A DNA stretch of 61,857 bases from NVTR01 sp036479015 (GTDB lineage Bacteria; Pseudomonadota; Alphaproteobacteria; Rhodobacterales; Rhodobacteraceae), in assembly GCA_036479015.1 (NCBI GenBank), contig JAZGFB010000050.1:1-61857 (forward strand), in the 5' to 3' direction. Positions 43,549 to 53,264 of the stretch are shown piece after piece (position 1 is the first letter of the stretch; every line of letters starts with the position of its first letter). The position numbers and the translations under genes are program-made. The notes beneath the pieces are model-generated. The model did not search any database. It worked only from the letters and a program-made list of their open reading frames with translations, and had not been told where the DNA came from.

Positions 43549-44922
43549 TTACTGCCGCAATAACATCGCATCAGCGGCATCCTCGGCGGCCCAGTGAACC
43601 AAGGCATCACGGATCCCAGTCGCGGCCTGGTTACGCCACTTTTTATCTATCAACCTGTCCCGATCGCGTTGTGATGACAGGAACCCAAGCTCTACCAGTA
43701 CCGACGGGATGTCAGGGGCTTTCAGAACCGAAAACCCTGCCGTTAACCTTGGCCTTTTATGCATTCCAATTGCATTGCCCATCCCAGTAACAAGTGCATC
43801 GGCAAGTTTGTCGGTTCTGGGCGCCGTTTCCACCCGTGCCATCGCCATCAATACCGCGGCGATTTCATCATCCTGATCACTCAGGTCAACACCGGCCAAC
43901 AGATCCGTGCGATCATGGCGTTCCGCTAATTTCTGCGAGGCAATATCAGAAGCCTTTTCTGAAAGCGTGTATATCGTCGAACCAGAAGCACGCCCCTCTA
44001 CCAAAGCATCAGCATGCAGCGATATGAAAACATCGGCCTTGGCCCGGCGCGCAATTGAAACACGTGCCTCAAGCGGGACAAAAATGTCAGCTTCGCGGGT
44101 CAGTACGACTTTCAGGTTTCCGCTGCGGATCAGCACGTCTTTCAGTTCCCGGGCAAAAGTCAGCATCAGATCTGCTTCGACAACATCCCCCCGCTCGGCC
44201 CCCGGATCAATGCCGCCATGGCCCGGATCCAACACCACGATCAGCGGCCGATCCCCCTGTTGGCGTTGGATGGTCGTCCCTGGTGGTGTCAAATTTGGCA
44301 ATACATGCGAAATTGCACTTACCGGCGCCCCCGCATTTTGCTCAAAACTTGCCGCATCCGTCTGCTCCAACTCCAACACAACAACCGCAGTGCCATCATC
44401 TGACGTGATCAGGCCAGCGGTGCGAATATTCAGCGGCATCTCTAACTCTAATACCATCCGCGACCAGTCAGGTGCGATCGCCCCATATAGGACTGTCTTG
44501 ATGTTTTTAGACTGATCAAACACCTGCTGCTGAACACCAGAAAAATCAGCGTTATTGAAATCAATCACAATGCGCATTGGGTCAATTAAACTAAACACGC
44601 GGTACGGTATTGCCTGGCTTAGGCTCAGTTGTAGCTCAGTAACACCACGGTGGTCCTTCAAAAATGACCCCTGCGCCAACACCCGTGCATTTGCCGATAA
44701 GTCCTGTCCAAATACAATATTGGGCAGCGCCAAACAAAGTATCCAAGCCAATATGAAATATCGGTTCAACCAGAATTGACGGAGAATACACCGGCAGGTG
44801 TTTGATCCAGTTGCGATAATTGCCAGTGACCTGGATACAAAATGCAACACCTGCAAGCTCAGCGCCTTCACAATGAAGGGATCAATGACACTTCGCCTTG
44901 ATACTTCCATCGTTTTCTCCAT
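43549..44922 (-). CDS. N-acetylmuramoyl-L-alanine amidase (AMIN + Amidase_3)
   Basis: 457 residues in the longest frame; the start is uncertain because the signal peptide (about LNRYFILAWILCLALPNIVFGQ) begins near residue 51, possibly from a TTG codon, and no strong ribosome site is visible. Order: signal, AMIN domain (about 80-180), Amidase_3 zinc domain (about 225-440) with DPGHGGIDPG, VEADLMLTF, SLHADA and catalytic Glu in VLVELGFLSS. Cleaves the stem peptide from MurNAc and splits daughter walls. AmiC-like; the autoinhibitory helix seems short. Confidence 0.9.
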   Translation of the reverse strand: MEKTMEVSRRSVIDPFIVKALSLQVLHFVSRSLAIIATGSNTCRCILRQFWLNRYFILAWILCLALPNIVFGQDLSANARVLAQGSFLKDHRGVTELQLSLSQAIPYRVFSLIDPMRIVIDFNNADFSGVQQQVFDQSKNIKTVLYGAIAPDWSRMVLELEMPLNIRTAGLITSDDGTAVVVLELEQTDAASFEQNAGAPVSAISHVLPNLTPPGTTIQRQQGDRPLIVVLDPGHGGIDPGAERGDVVEADLMLTFARELKDVLIRSGNLKVVLTREADIFVPLEARVSIARRAKADVFISLHADALVEGRASGSTIYTLSEKASDIASQKLAERHDRTDLLAGVDLSDQDDEIAAVLMAMARVETAPRTDKLADALVTGMGNAIGMHKRPRLTAGFSVLKAPDIPSVLVELGFLSSQRDRDRLIDKKWRNQAATGIRDALVHWAAEDAADAMLLRQ

Positions 44923-45020
44923 AAACTATGCTCGTTTGGTGCGCGGGGGCAGCCACACAGATGGATGCCACCCACGCTATTAGTTCCGGCGTTTAAAGTG
45001 CCATATTTGGAAAGAAAAGA

Positions 45021-45773
45021 ATGAAATATTTCTCGGCTGCGTTTACCCTGTTGTTTTTGTTGTCAGCTCAGGCTCAGGCATTTGAAATTAACACCATGAC
45101 CCCAGAAGAAAGGGCCATTTTCCGCCAAGAAGTGCGCTCTTATCTGCTTGAATCACCCGAGGTTCTGATGGAAGCGATCGCCGTCCTTGAGCAACGTCAA
45201 GCAACGGCAAATGCCGTGAGCGACGTCGAACTGATTGCCAATAATACGGCTGCCCTGTTCACTGATGCCGGTTCATTTGAGGGTGGTAACCCTGAAGGCG
45301 ATATCGTGATGGTCGAGTTTCTTGATTACCGCTGCGGGTTTTGCAAACGTGCCCACCCAGAGGTGGTCGAACTCATCCGCGCGGATGGAAACATCAAACT
45401 TATCGTTAAGGAATTTCCAATCCTAGGCGAGCAATCAGTTCTGGCATCTCGGTTTGCAATTTCTGTGTTGCAGAACGCTGACGCCGATACCTATGAAATT
45501 GTTCACGACGAATTGATGGCATTCAGGGGTGATATAACTGTGCAATCACTTGAGCGATTGGCAAATGAACTTAACTTGGAAACCGCCACGATCATGGGTG
45601 CCATGCAATCAGATAATGTATCCAATGTGATCGCAGAAAATCGGGCCTTGGCGGTGCGACTGCAGATCAATGGAACACCTGCTTTTATCATGGGAAACCA
45701 ACTGATGCGCGGTTACGTTCCCTTGGACGGAATGCAGAAAATCGTGGCCGACCTGCGGCTTGCATCGCGTTAG
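45021..45773 (+). CDS. DsbA-like thioredoxin-fold protein
   Basis: 250 residues. The signal MKYFSAAFTLLFLLSAQAQA is followed by an N-terminal helical segment with ESPEVLMEAIAVLEQRQ, as in ScsC/DsbG-like oligomerising proteins, then a thioredoxin fold with CGFC in DYRCGFCKRAHPEV and cis-Pro in INGTPAFIMGNQLMRGYVPLDGM. It probably acts in the periplasm as a disulfide oxidase or isomerase and may oxidise envelope enzymes. The 3' end overlaps that of convergent ispG by 4 bases. Confidence 0.9.
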   Translation: MKYFSAAFTLLFLLSAQAQAFEINTMTPEERAIFRQEVRSYLLESPEVLMEAIAVLEQRQATANAVSDVELIANNTAALFTDAGSFEGGNPEGDIVMVEFLDYRCGFCKRAHPEVVELIRADGNIKLIVKEFPILGEQSVLASRFAISVLQNADADTYEIVHDELMAFRGDITVQSLERLANELNLETATIMGAMQSDNVSNVIAENRALAVRLQINGTPAFIMGNQLMRGYVPLDGMQKIVADLRLASR

Positions 45774-46885
45774 GTCTGCTCGGCCCCGGCCAGTGCCTCG
45801 GCGCGTTCTTCAACCTGTTCTACAATATGCTCGACCATTTTGTCGTTAGACATCTTATGGCTTTGTTTGCCGGCCAGATACACCATACCTGACCCGGCAC
45901 CACCGCCGGTAAAGCCAATATCTGTCATCAATGCTTCCCCGGGCCCATTCACAACACAGCCAATGATCGACAGGCTCATCGGGGTTTTTATATGCGCCAG
46001 GCGTGTTTCCAGCGTGTTGACAATATTAATGACATCAAAGCCCTGCCGGGCGCAGGATGGGCAGGAAATTATGCTAACCCCCCGATGACGCAAGCCAAGG
46101 GATTTCAGTATTTCAAAGCCAACGCGCACTTCTTCTACAGGGTCCGCTGACAGGCTGACGCGAATAGTGTCGCCAATGCCCATCCACAACAGCATACCCA
46201 GCCCGATCGCTGATTTAACTGTGCCGGGTAACATGGCACCGGCTTCTGTAATGCCAAGGTGGATCGGTGCATCAGTGGCCTGGGCAAGACCTTGATAGGC
46301 AGCAGCTGACATGAAAACATCCGACGCTTTAACACTGATTTTGAAATTATGAAAATCAGCGTCCTGAAGGATGCGAATATGTTCAAGCCCACTTTCAACC
46401 ATAGCGTCCGGGCAAGGCTCGCCATACTTTTCCAAAAGATGCTTTTCCAATGAACCGGCATTGACGCCAATTCGGATCGAACAGCCATGGTCACGGGCAG
46501 CGGCAATAACGTCGGCGATCCGCTCCTTTGAGCCAATGTTGCCAGGGTTTATGCGCAGACATGCTGCCCCGGCCTCGGCGGCCTCAATGGCCCGCTTATA
46601 GTGAAAATGAATATCGGCCACGATCGGTACCGGGCTGTCCCTGACAATATCCTTCAGGGCTGTGCTTGCCGCTACATCCGGCACGGAGATGCGGACAATA
46701 TCGGCCCCCGCATCGGCGGCGGCCACAACTTGCGCCAATGTGGCCGCAACATCAGAACTGTCAGTGTTTGTCATGGTCTGAACAGCAATAGGGGCATCGC
46801 CCCCCACCGGCACAGTGCCAACCATGATCTGCCGCGATTTTCGCCGCGCGATATCGCGCCAGGGTCTGATGTGGTTTATCGACAT
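45770..46885 (-). CDS. ispG: 4-hydroxy-3-methylbut-2-enyl-diphosphate synthase (flavodoxin)
   Basis: 371 residues from ATG 46885 (MSINHIRPWRDIARRKSRQ). Penultimate enzyme of the MEP isoprenoid pathway. VPVGGDAPIAVQTMTNTDS opens the barrel. The [4Fe-4S] cysteines are in SCPSCARQGFDVI and SIIGCVVNGPGEA. A TTG-initiated extension of ten residues is possible but has no support. Located next to the RodZ-like gene, a frequent arrangement in alphaproteobacteria. Confidence 0.95.
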   Translation of the reverse strand: MSINHIRPWRDIARRKSRQIMVGTVPVGGDAPIAVQTMTNTDSSDVAATLAQVVAAADAGADIVRISVPDVAASTALKDIVRDSPVPIVADIHFHYKRAIEAAEAGAACLRINPGNIGSKERIADVIAAARDHGCSIRIGVNAGSLEKHLLEKYGEPCPDAMVESGLEHIRILQDADFHNFKISVKASDVFMSAAAYQGLAQATDAPIHLGITEAGAMLPGTVKSAIGLGMLLWMGIGDTIRVSLSADPVEEVRVGFEILKSLGLRHRGVSIISCPSCARQGFDVINIVNTLETRLAHIKTPMSLSIIGCVVNGPGEALMTDIGFTGGGAGSGMVYLAGKQSHKMSNDKMVEHIVEQVEERAEALAGAEQT

Positions 46886-47000
46886 ATGCTGCGCCTGCTG
46901 AATTGTTCGAGCCAACTGTCAAATATGCCGTGCGGTCAGCCAAAGCAAGCCACAGCTGCTATGCTAAATCGCAAATGTCTGGTCCATGATAGTAAAGCGG

Positions 47001-48209
47001 CTAGTTGGAATTCACAGCAGCCTGGGACTGGGCAAGCTCAACAAACCGGGCCAGGTCATTATCTCTGGTCAGGTCAGCTGTCTGAAAGTTTTCCAACAAA
47101 TTATCAGATCCCAGAACCACATCTTTCACAACACTTGGGCCATTCCCGGCTGGGCCATAATTCTGACCATTAATGGAAAAATATACCGATCCCGCATTGC
47201 CGGCCCGCAAAATCGGCGGCTCTTCGGTTTTGGGCAAGACATAGCGCTCGCCTGCATCCAGGATCTTTTCAAAAATAACCGTACCATCAACGGCCCGCAC
47301 CCGCACCCAAGACGGCCTAACGGCAAAAAGCACCACTTCTGTAATGTCAGCCGCCACGACTTGAAGCGATACCGGCAATTGATCAATGGTTGGATCAGTA
47401 AATTCAGGCGCTACAGCCGTTAGTTCGGGAAAACTGCGTCCGGGTGCAAGCGTCCCAATTTGGGTTGGGTCCAGCGTTGCTATTGGGCCGTCCCGTGCCA
47501 CCATAATGGGAACATCTAAAGCTTCCGGTCGGTATATACGATCCAATGCATCAATGCTGGGTGGTTCAAAACTGGTATACTCCTGTGTGGCCGAAGCGAC
47601 CGCATCAGATGTTTCAATAATAGAAACAACAGACGTGACACCTGGGGTCTGATCCACCGGTGCCAACTGAACTTTTTGGATGGCTTCAAAAACCGACCAC
47701 CCACCATATCCGATCACACTAATCAACATGATCAAAACCAACGAAGATCCTATCGCGCCCGGTTCAAGCCTTGACCAAAATGCCTCCCCCTTGGGGACAA
47801 AATTGGCATTCGGGTCAGCGTATGGGTCGCTAGGGCTGTTCCTGCTTACCTTTTTATATGGCGCAGCACGGTTTACCGATGCGGATGGTGACATGCCATG
47901 GGCTGTGACAAAGTTTCCCTCTTTGCAAAACCGGTCGTATGCCCATTCAGGATCCAGCCCCAAATAACGCGCATAGGATCGCACATATCCGGCAACAAAT
48001 CCTTGGGTTTCAAAGGCAGTTGGGTCAGCGTTTTCAATGGCGGCAATATAAGCTGCCTTAATCTTCAGTTCCCGCTGCACATCCAATAGGCTTTTGGCAA
48101 TCGTGGCGCGTTCACCGCGCATGATGTCGCCAAGGCGCAGGTCAAAGTCGTCAAAACCTTTCGGTTTTGCCGCTGCCTGTTTCGGTGAAGCTTTCCTCCG
48201 CCCGATCAT
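47001..48209 (-). CDS. RodZ-like protein (HTH_25, membrane helix, DUF4115)
   Basis: 402 residues. Cytoplasmic Xre-type HTH (about 20-95): LGDIMRGERATIAKSLLDVQRELKIKAAYI and FVAGYVRSYARYLGLDPEWAY. Then one membrane helix (GSSLVLIMLISVIGYGGWSVF, about 150-170), a long periplasmic linker and a C-terminal beta-rich DUF4115 domain (SWVRVRAVDGTVIFEKILDAGERYVLP). RodZ links MreB to the elongation machinery; assignment to this role is by architecture and by the ispG neighbourhood. No MreB gene is in the window. Confidence 0.85.
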   Translation of the reverse strand: MIGRRKASPKQAAAKPKGFDDFDLRLGDIMRGERATIAKSLLDVQRELKIKAAYIAAIENADPTAFETQGFVAGYVRSYARYLGLDPEWAYDRFCKEGNFVTAHGMSPSASVNRAAPYKKVSRNSPSDPYADPNANFVPKGEAFWSRLEPGAIGSSLVLIMLISVIGYGGWSVFEAIQKVQLAPVDQTPGVTSVVSIIETSDAVASATQEYTSFEPPSIDALDRIYRPEALDVPIMVARDGPIATLDPTQIGTLAPGRSFPELTAVAPEFTDPTIDQLPVSLQVVAADITEVVLFAVRPSWVRVRAVDGTVIFEKILDAGERYVLPKTEEPPILRAGNAGSVYFSINGQNYGPAGNGPSVVKDVVLGSDNLLENFQTADLTRDNDLARFVELAQSQAAVNSN

Positions 48210-48319
48210 AGGTACTGACCCATTTTTCGTGTCCCCAACCGCTGCCGATTCGACTGAACGACAGCGTATTGGTCATATGTTACCATATTGAATGCTTGAA
48301 TGCACCCGACTGAAAAAAA

Positions 48320-49552
48320 TCAGGCGCTAACCTCGGCACGATTTAGCGCACAGTGGGACCACAGCCCATCAAGCGCTTTGACCAACTTATCAATATCATC
48401 CGTGCTGTGTACCGGCGACGGGGTAAAGCGCAGGCGTTCGGTTCCCTTGGGGACAGTCGGGAAATTGATCGGCTGAACGTAAATGCCATGGTCTTCCAGC
48501 AACATATCCGACAGTTTTTTACAATGCACCGGATCGCCAACATGCACCGGCACAATATGGGTGCCATGGTCGATGATCGGCAAGCCAAGCGCTTTAAGGC
48601 GCATCTTTAGAATAGACGCGTGCAATTGCTGTTTGTCGCGCCTTTCCTGATCAGTTTTCAGAATTTGTACCGAAGCTGTTGCCCCGGCTGCCACAGCGGG
48701 CGGCAACGATGTGGTGAAAATAAAACCGGGTGCATAGGACCGGATCGCGTCACACATTTTGGCAGAGGCCGCGATGTAACCACCCATAACACCATATGCT
48801 TTGGCCAGGGTACCATTAATGATGTCAATCCGCTGCATCAGCCCGTCACGTTCAGCAACGCCACCGCCGCGCGGGCCATACATGCCAACGGCGTGGACTT
48901 CATCAATATATGTCAGGGCAGAAAATTCATCGGCCAGGTCACAAATCGCAGCAATCGGGCCAAAATCGCCATCCATCGAATAGATCGATTCAAAAGCGAT
49001 CAGTTTGGGCGCGTCCGGGTCATCCGCGGCCATAAGGTCGCGCAGATGTTCAACATCATTGTGACGGAAAATCCGTTTTGCACCGCCATTACGGCGCACC
49101 CCTTCGATCATAGAAGCATGGTTTAACTCATCCGAATATATGATCAGTCCGGGGAATAGTTTCGGCAACGTCGACAACGTCGCATCATTGGCGATGTAGG
49201 CCGAGGTAAATATCAGCGCTGATTCTTTTTGGTGCAGATCGGCGATCTCGGCCTCTAGGCGTTTATGATAAACCGTTGTGCCGGAAATATTGCGGGTACC
49301 GCCCGATCCGGCACCCGTGGCATCAATGGCTTTATGCATGGCATCCAGAACGTCTGGATGTTGCCCCATACCCAAATAATCGTTGCCACACCAAACAGTT
49401 ACCGGCTTATCTTCACCATCTGGACGGCGCCAAATAGCATGTGGAAAGGCGCCGTTTTCACGCTCAATCTCAATAAAAGTCCGATACCGGCCTTCATCAT
49501 GCAGGCGTTGCAGAGCAGCGTCGATCTGTTCAGAATAATTCACGTAAGCCAT
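48320..49552 (-). CDS. hemA: 5-aminolevulinate synthase
   Basis: 410 residues. Condenses glycine and succinyl-CoA, first step of haem and bacteriochlorophyll synthesis in alphaproteobacteria. PLP Lys in INGTLAKAYGVMGGYI; GNDYLGMGQHP, SGGTRNISGT and YIDEVHAVGMYGPRGGGV are the ALAS hallmarks that separate it from other alpha-oxoamine synthases. A -35/-10 pair with a 14-bp palindrome across the -35 lies 25 bases upstream of the ATG. Confidence 0.96.
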   Translation of the reverse strand: MAYVNYSEQIDAALQRLHDEGRYRTFIEIERENGAFPHAIWRRPDGEDKPVTVWCGNDYLGMGQHPDVLDAMHKAIDATGAGSGGTRNISGTTVYHKRLEAEIADLHQKESALIFTSAYIANDATLSTLPKLFPGLIIYSDELNHASMIEGVRRNGGAKRIFRHNDVEHLRDLMAADDPDAPKLIAFESIYSMDGDFGPIAAICDLADEFSALTYIDEVHAVGMYGPRGGGVAERDGLMQRIDIINGTLAKAYGVMGGYIAASAKMCDAIRSYAPGFIFTTSLPPAVAAGATASVQILKTDQERRDKQQLHASILKMRLKALGLPIIDHGTHIVPVHVGDPVHCKKLSDMLLEDHGIYVQPINFPTVPKGTERLRFTPSPVHSTDDIDKLVKALDGLWSHCALNRAEVSA

Positions 49553-49576
49553 CCCAGCAGTTCACATTCGTTAAGT

Positions 49577-49605
49577 TGAATAGTTTTAACACCATTTGGT
49601 GTCAA
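49577..49605 (-). promoter_or_regulatory. hemA promoter with palindrome over the -35
   Basis: TTGACA (49600-49605), 17-base spacer, TATTCA (49577-49582), read leftward, ending 25 bases before the hemA ATG. The palindrome ACACCA-TT-TGGTGT (49589-49602) covers the end of the -35 and the upstream half of the spacer, a repressor-like location. Confidence 0.6.
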
Positions 49606-49627
49606 AAATCCAATAACATTCACGCGT

Positions 49628-49744
49628 TGATACCATTTGACACTGTCAATTTTATGGCGTGGATCAAAAGTCTGCAATTTTATTGCGCCAACACATTTGA
49701 TACAACTATTACTCTGGACAGCACCCTTACTGTTGATACTTTCA
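49628..49744. promoter_or_regulatory. TTGAYAC repeat cluster between hemA and the M20 gene
   Basis: TTGATAC or TTGACAC occurs in the plus strand at about 49628, 49637, 49698 and 49734, and once in the minus strand at about 49600. One copy forms TTGACA-C-TGTCAA (49637-49649), a small palindrome. These could be -35 elements or half-sites of a regulator shared by the two divergent genes. Confidence 0.35.
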
Positions 49745-49774
49745 TGTGGACCCTGAAACTCAAGGAAACAAGAT

Positions 49775-51163
49775 ATGCGACTGAATTCAGTACTCGATCA
49801 GATCGACACAAATTTACCAAAATCCCTTGAGCGGTTATTTGAACTGTTGCGCATACAATCCGTATCGACAGACCCAGCCTATAAAGACCAATGTGACAGC
49901 GCAGCTGACTGGCTGGTGGAAGACTTGAAATCAATCGGTGCTAAAGCCAGTAAGCGCGTCACCACGGGGCACCCCATGGTGGTGGGACACCTGGGTGACA
50001 GCGGACCTCACCTGTTATTTTACGGCCACTATGACGTGCAACCCATTGACCCAATTGAACTTTGGAACCGCGATCCGTTTGATCCAATCTTGGAAGACAC
50101 CGACAAAGGCCAGGTTATCCGGGCACGCGGTGCCTCAGACGATAAGGGTCAGTTGATGACATTCATAGAAGCCTGCCGCGCCTGGAAACAAGTGCATGGC
50201 TCACTGCCCTGTCGGATCACATTTTTCTTTGAGGGCGAAGAAGAAAGCGGCTCCCCATCTTTGGTGCCATTCATGCAAGAAAACGCCGATGAACTGCGCG
50301 CAGAAGTGGCGCTGATATGCGACACCGGGCTGTTTGAAAGCGCGGTTCCCGCCATCACCACGCAGTTGCGCGGCCTTGTCGGTGAAGAATTCAGCATCAC
50401 TGGCCCAACACGCGATCTGCATTCAGGTATGTATGGTGGCATAGCGATAAACCCGATCCGGGTGATGACCAAAATCATCGCCGGCCTGCACGACGACTGT
50501 GGCCGCATCACCCTGCCCGGATTTTACGATGGGGTAGAAGAACTAACCGACGACATCCGCAGCCAATGGCAGGGCCTGGGCTTTGACCATGGCAGCTACC
50601 TGGGTGATGTGGGCCTGTCAGTGCCCGCAGGCGAACAAGAGCGCACCCCATTAGAAATGATCTGGTCGCGCCCCACCTGTGATGTCAACGGCATCTGGGG
50701 CGGCTATACGGGGGACGGGTTTAAGACTGTGCTGCCCTCTCAGGCACATTGCAAACTAAGCTTTAGGCTGGTGGGCAAACAGGACCCCGATGCCATTCAC
50801 GCCGCCTTTGTAGAATATGTCCAAGCCAATCTGCCTGATGACTGCAGCGTTGTATTCACCGGCAAAGATGGCGACCCGGCATCACAAATGGCCACCACCC
50901 TGCCCGCCTTTGAAAAAGCCCGCCAGGCTTTGTCTGACGAATGGCCGCGCCCGGCGGCCTATATCGGCTGTGGTGGCTCAATTCCGATCGCCGGGTATTT
51001 CAAAGACATTCTGGATATGGACGCAATGTTGATCGGTTTTGGCAAAGATGACGACCAAATTCACAGCCCCAATGAAAAATATGACCTTGAAAGTTTCCAC
51101 AAAGGCACCCGCAGCTGGGCACGGGTTTTGGATGCGCTAAGCACTGACAGTGCAAAACGATAA
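49775..51163 (+). CDS. M20-family dipeptidase/metallopeptidase
   Basis: 462 residues. LLFYGHYDVQPIDP contains the first zinc ligands (His, Asp), GASDDKGQ the bridging Asp, FFFEGEEESGSPSL the catalytic Glu-Glu pair, and QIHSPNEKYDLESFHKG the last His. The insert domain (about 190-340) begins FSITGPTRDLHSGMYGG. Members cleave dipeptides or deacylate amino acids in the cytoplasm; the subgroup is the cytosolic dipeptidase/acetylornithine deacetylase type. No signal peptide. Divergent from hemA across a 222-bp region with several TTGATAC/TTGACAC copies. Confidence 0.92.
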   Translation: MRLNSVLDQIDTNLPKSLERLFELLRIQSVSTDPAYKDQCDSAADWLVEDLKSIGAKASKRVTTGHPMVVGHLGDSGPHLLFYGHYDVQPIDPIELWNRDPFDPILEDTDKGQVIRARGASDDKGQLMTFIEACRAWKQVHGSLPCRITFFFEGEEESGSPSLVPFMQENADELRAEVALICDTGLFESAVPAITTQLRGLVGEEFSITGPTRDLHSGMYGGIAINPIRVMTKIIAGLHDDCGRITLPGFYDGVEELTDDIRSQWQGLGFDHGSYLGDVGLSVPAGEQERTPLEMIWSRPTCDVNGIWGGYTGDGFKTVLPSQAHCKLSFRLVGKQDPDAIHAAFVEYVQANLPDDCSVVFTGKDGDPASQMATTLPAFEKARQALSDEWPRPAAYIGCGGSIPIAGYFKDILDMDAMLIGFGKDDDQIHSPNEKYDLESFHKGTRSWARVLDALSTDSAKR

Positions 51164-51299
51164 AAAAAATGAAAATACCATACATGAGGCACATAATTGG
51201 GGTGAGCATGGCGCGCTTTTTCCCAGCCCAAAATACATAATGTCGGTTTACTATGTACTGGAGGAAAGCCGACATAATCGTAAAAAGTAGGTTCTACAA

Positions 51300-52954
51300 A
51301 TGCTTCCTGAAAACTGTTTTTATCTAAGTAAAAAAGATTGCACCGAATTACATTCATCTGCCCTATTTGGCTACGCGATTTTTGAAGATGCGATTGCCTA
51401 TGGTACCCACGGGTTGCAGGCATATTATGCGCAAAAACAAACCCCGACATTCCGGAAGAAGGGAGATTTGCGGGTGTATTTTTACGTTCAAATGAAATTA
51501 TCATACGAACAGACCGTACTGGTCAGGAGATCCTGTATCTATTTCGTAAAGGATCTGATTGGGCTGTTTCGAATTCATTTATGTTGCTGGCGAACCAGGC
51601 AGCCAAAAACCATAAACTATCTCTCTATGAACCCGCAGTTGTTGGTTTCCATCTAAAAAATGGCGTTCATGTGGGGGAGCAATTGATTTCCCATAAGACC
51701 ATGGTGCAGGAAATTGAAATTGTGCCGCAAACTTCAGATATGGCGATAAATCGGCGAACCGGTACATTGATACTGCAAGATCATAGCTTTGAAGCCGTTT
51801 TTGGGATGAATGGCCAAAGTTATGACGAAAAGCTGATCGAATTTCTAGAAAAGGGCGCGGGCTACCTTGCTGCTCTTGCCTCTGCGGGGCTGCCTCTACA
51901 ACTGTTGTTGTCGGGGGGCTATGATTCCCGATTAGTTCTAGGACTACTATTGGCAAGCAATCAGTCGAATAAGCTGCGAATAACGTCATATCCACATAAG
52001 GAAAATGATTTTCAGGCAGCAACTTCAATCTGTAAAACTCTAAACTTACCACTGAATACAAACGCTCCGGCAAAACCAGGTACACTTAGCTCAGGTGAAT
52101 CTTTTCGGATGTGGATGCTTTCATGTGGCGGTAACTATCTGCCCGTTTATCCCGTTAGAAACACCGAACTTTCAAGAAACGTAGAAATTCGACTAACCGG
52201 TGATCAGCCGACTGGTTGGGACCATTTTGCTGGGAATGCCCCATTCAACGGAACCGCAAACAAGATATCTGACGACATTAGAAAGGCATTGGCAAACCGT
52301 CCCTTTGGCATGGACGTTGCGGACGATTTTCTAAGTTTCTTCCAGAGAAGCGGCATTGACCCCAAACACCCTAAGGCAATGTTAGCTCATTATGGCGCGG
52401 TAAGATCGCGACATCACTGTGGGCGGGCTTGGTACAAAACCCTGGGGCGGGAACAATTATTTACCCCGCTTATGCAACGGGACATGGTTGCGCTTTGCTA
52501 TCATGACAAACGGCAAGACAATTCAGACATCCGGATATTTGCTGACGCCTTTTCCGCCCTTGGTGGCTGGACATTAACAGAGCCATTTGAAACCCCAGAT
52601 CGTCAATTTCCAAAAGAGATGTTGCAGAATTCACCCTTCAAAGGCGGGGTGAAGATAACTCCTAGAAAGGTCTCTGTATTTGGCTTTGGAATATCAAACC
52701 GAGTTAGTGAGCCAAATTTAAGGTCCATCCCCCTTCCCCTTGCCCATAGTGAAACAAGCTTCAAAAAGCATATCTCGGCCGGGTTATGGGCAACAAAATT
52801 GACACGACAAAGCAAGCTATTTTCGAATTCAGATTTTGTTGCCGCAAACCTTGAGATATCCCAAAATGGGACACTCTCGCACGGGTTTCGAAAAACCACT
52901 CTTATTGTAATGACAGAGGCTATTATGGAAATAATTGCCGGTTCTGGCAGGTAA
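51300..52954 (+). pseudogene. Asparagine-synthetase-like gene split by one frameshift
   Basis: The 5' part (51300 to about 51437: MLPENCFYLSKKDCTELHS, then LFGYAIFEDAIAYGTHGLQAYYAQK) and the 3' part, in another frame, join at an A run near 51433-51441; the continuation is NPDIPEEGRFAGVFLRSNEI and leads without stops to 52954. If repaired the product has about 550 residues: N-terminal glutaminase-like region without the catalytic Cys2, then an Asn-synthase ATP-pyrophosphatase domain with LLSGGYDSRLVLGLLL (SGGxDS P-loop). The gene looks AT-richer than its neighbours, which may indicate transfer. It is either a true frameshift, a sequencing error in the homopolymer, or slippage. Substrate unknown; such orphan proteins amidate peptides or sugars. 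Called as intact from 51581 it would lose its N-terminus. Confidence 0.75.
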
Positions 52955-53006
52955 TCACCAAAGAAATCGGAGCATCAAATTTGGATGTTACCGTATTAGC
53001 CTTTGA

Positions 53007-53231
53007 TCATTTATCTGTTTGGCTTGATTTGCGGATCAACTTTGCCACCAGCACCAGCGATGGGGACAGATGAAACAGCAGATCACCGATATCAACCAAT
53101 TGGGTTAATTCCCCGCCCGCAAGCATTTTCAATTTCTGCCAAACATGGGGCTCGGGCACAAACGGCGCCAGACCAAGAAATATCGCAGCGACGATTACTG
53201 GTTGAAACGGGATGCGGTCTAGGAATGACAT
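53007..53231 (-). CDS. Small membrane protein
   Basis: 74 residues. FQPVIVAAIFLGLAPFVPEPH and LLFHLSPSLVLVAKLIRK are two membrane helices around a short soluble segment with VWQKLKMLAGGELTQLVDIGD. I recall close relatives in Rhodobacteraceae annotated loosely as RND-transporter-related; the sequence has no RND domain and is too short. A ribosome-like AAGGG lies about 8 bases upstream. It lies between the frameshifted asparagine-synthetase-like gene and tRNA-Asp. Function unknown. Confidence 0.7.
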   Translation of the reverse strand: MSFLDRIPFQPVIVAAIFLGLAPFVPEPHVWQKLKMLAGGELTQLVDIGDLLFHLSPSLVLVAKLIRKSSQTDK

Positions 53232-53264
53232 GGGGATACCCTTTTGGTGATAACCTTGGGAAAA

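Noticed and set aside
49600..49618. PpsR-type TGT-N12-ACA site at hemA
   Set aside because: The spacing between TGT and ACA is 13 bases, so the match is not exact.
51430..51441. Canonical -1 slippery heptamer in the asparagine-synthetase-like gene
   Set aside because: The reading frame falls as CAA-AAA-CAA, so the X-XXY-YYZ pattern is not met; a plain frameshift is simpler.
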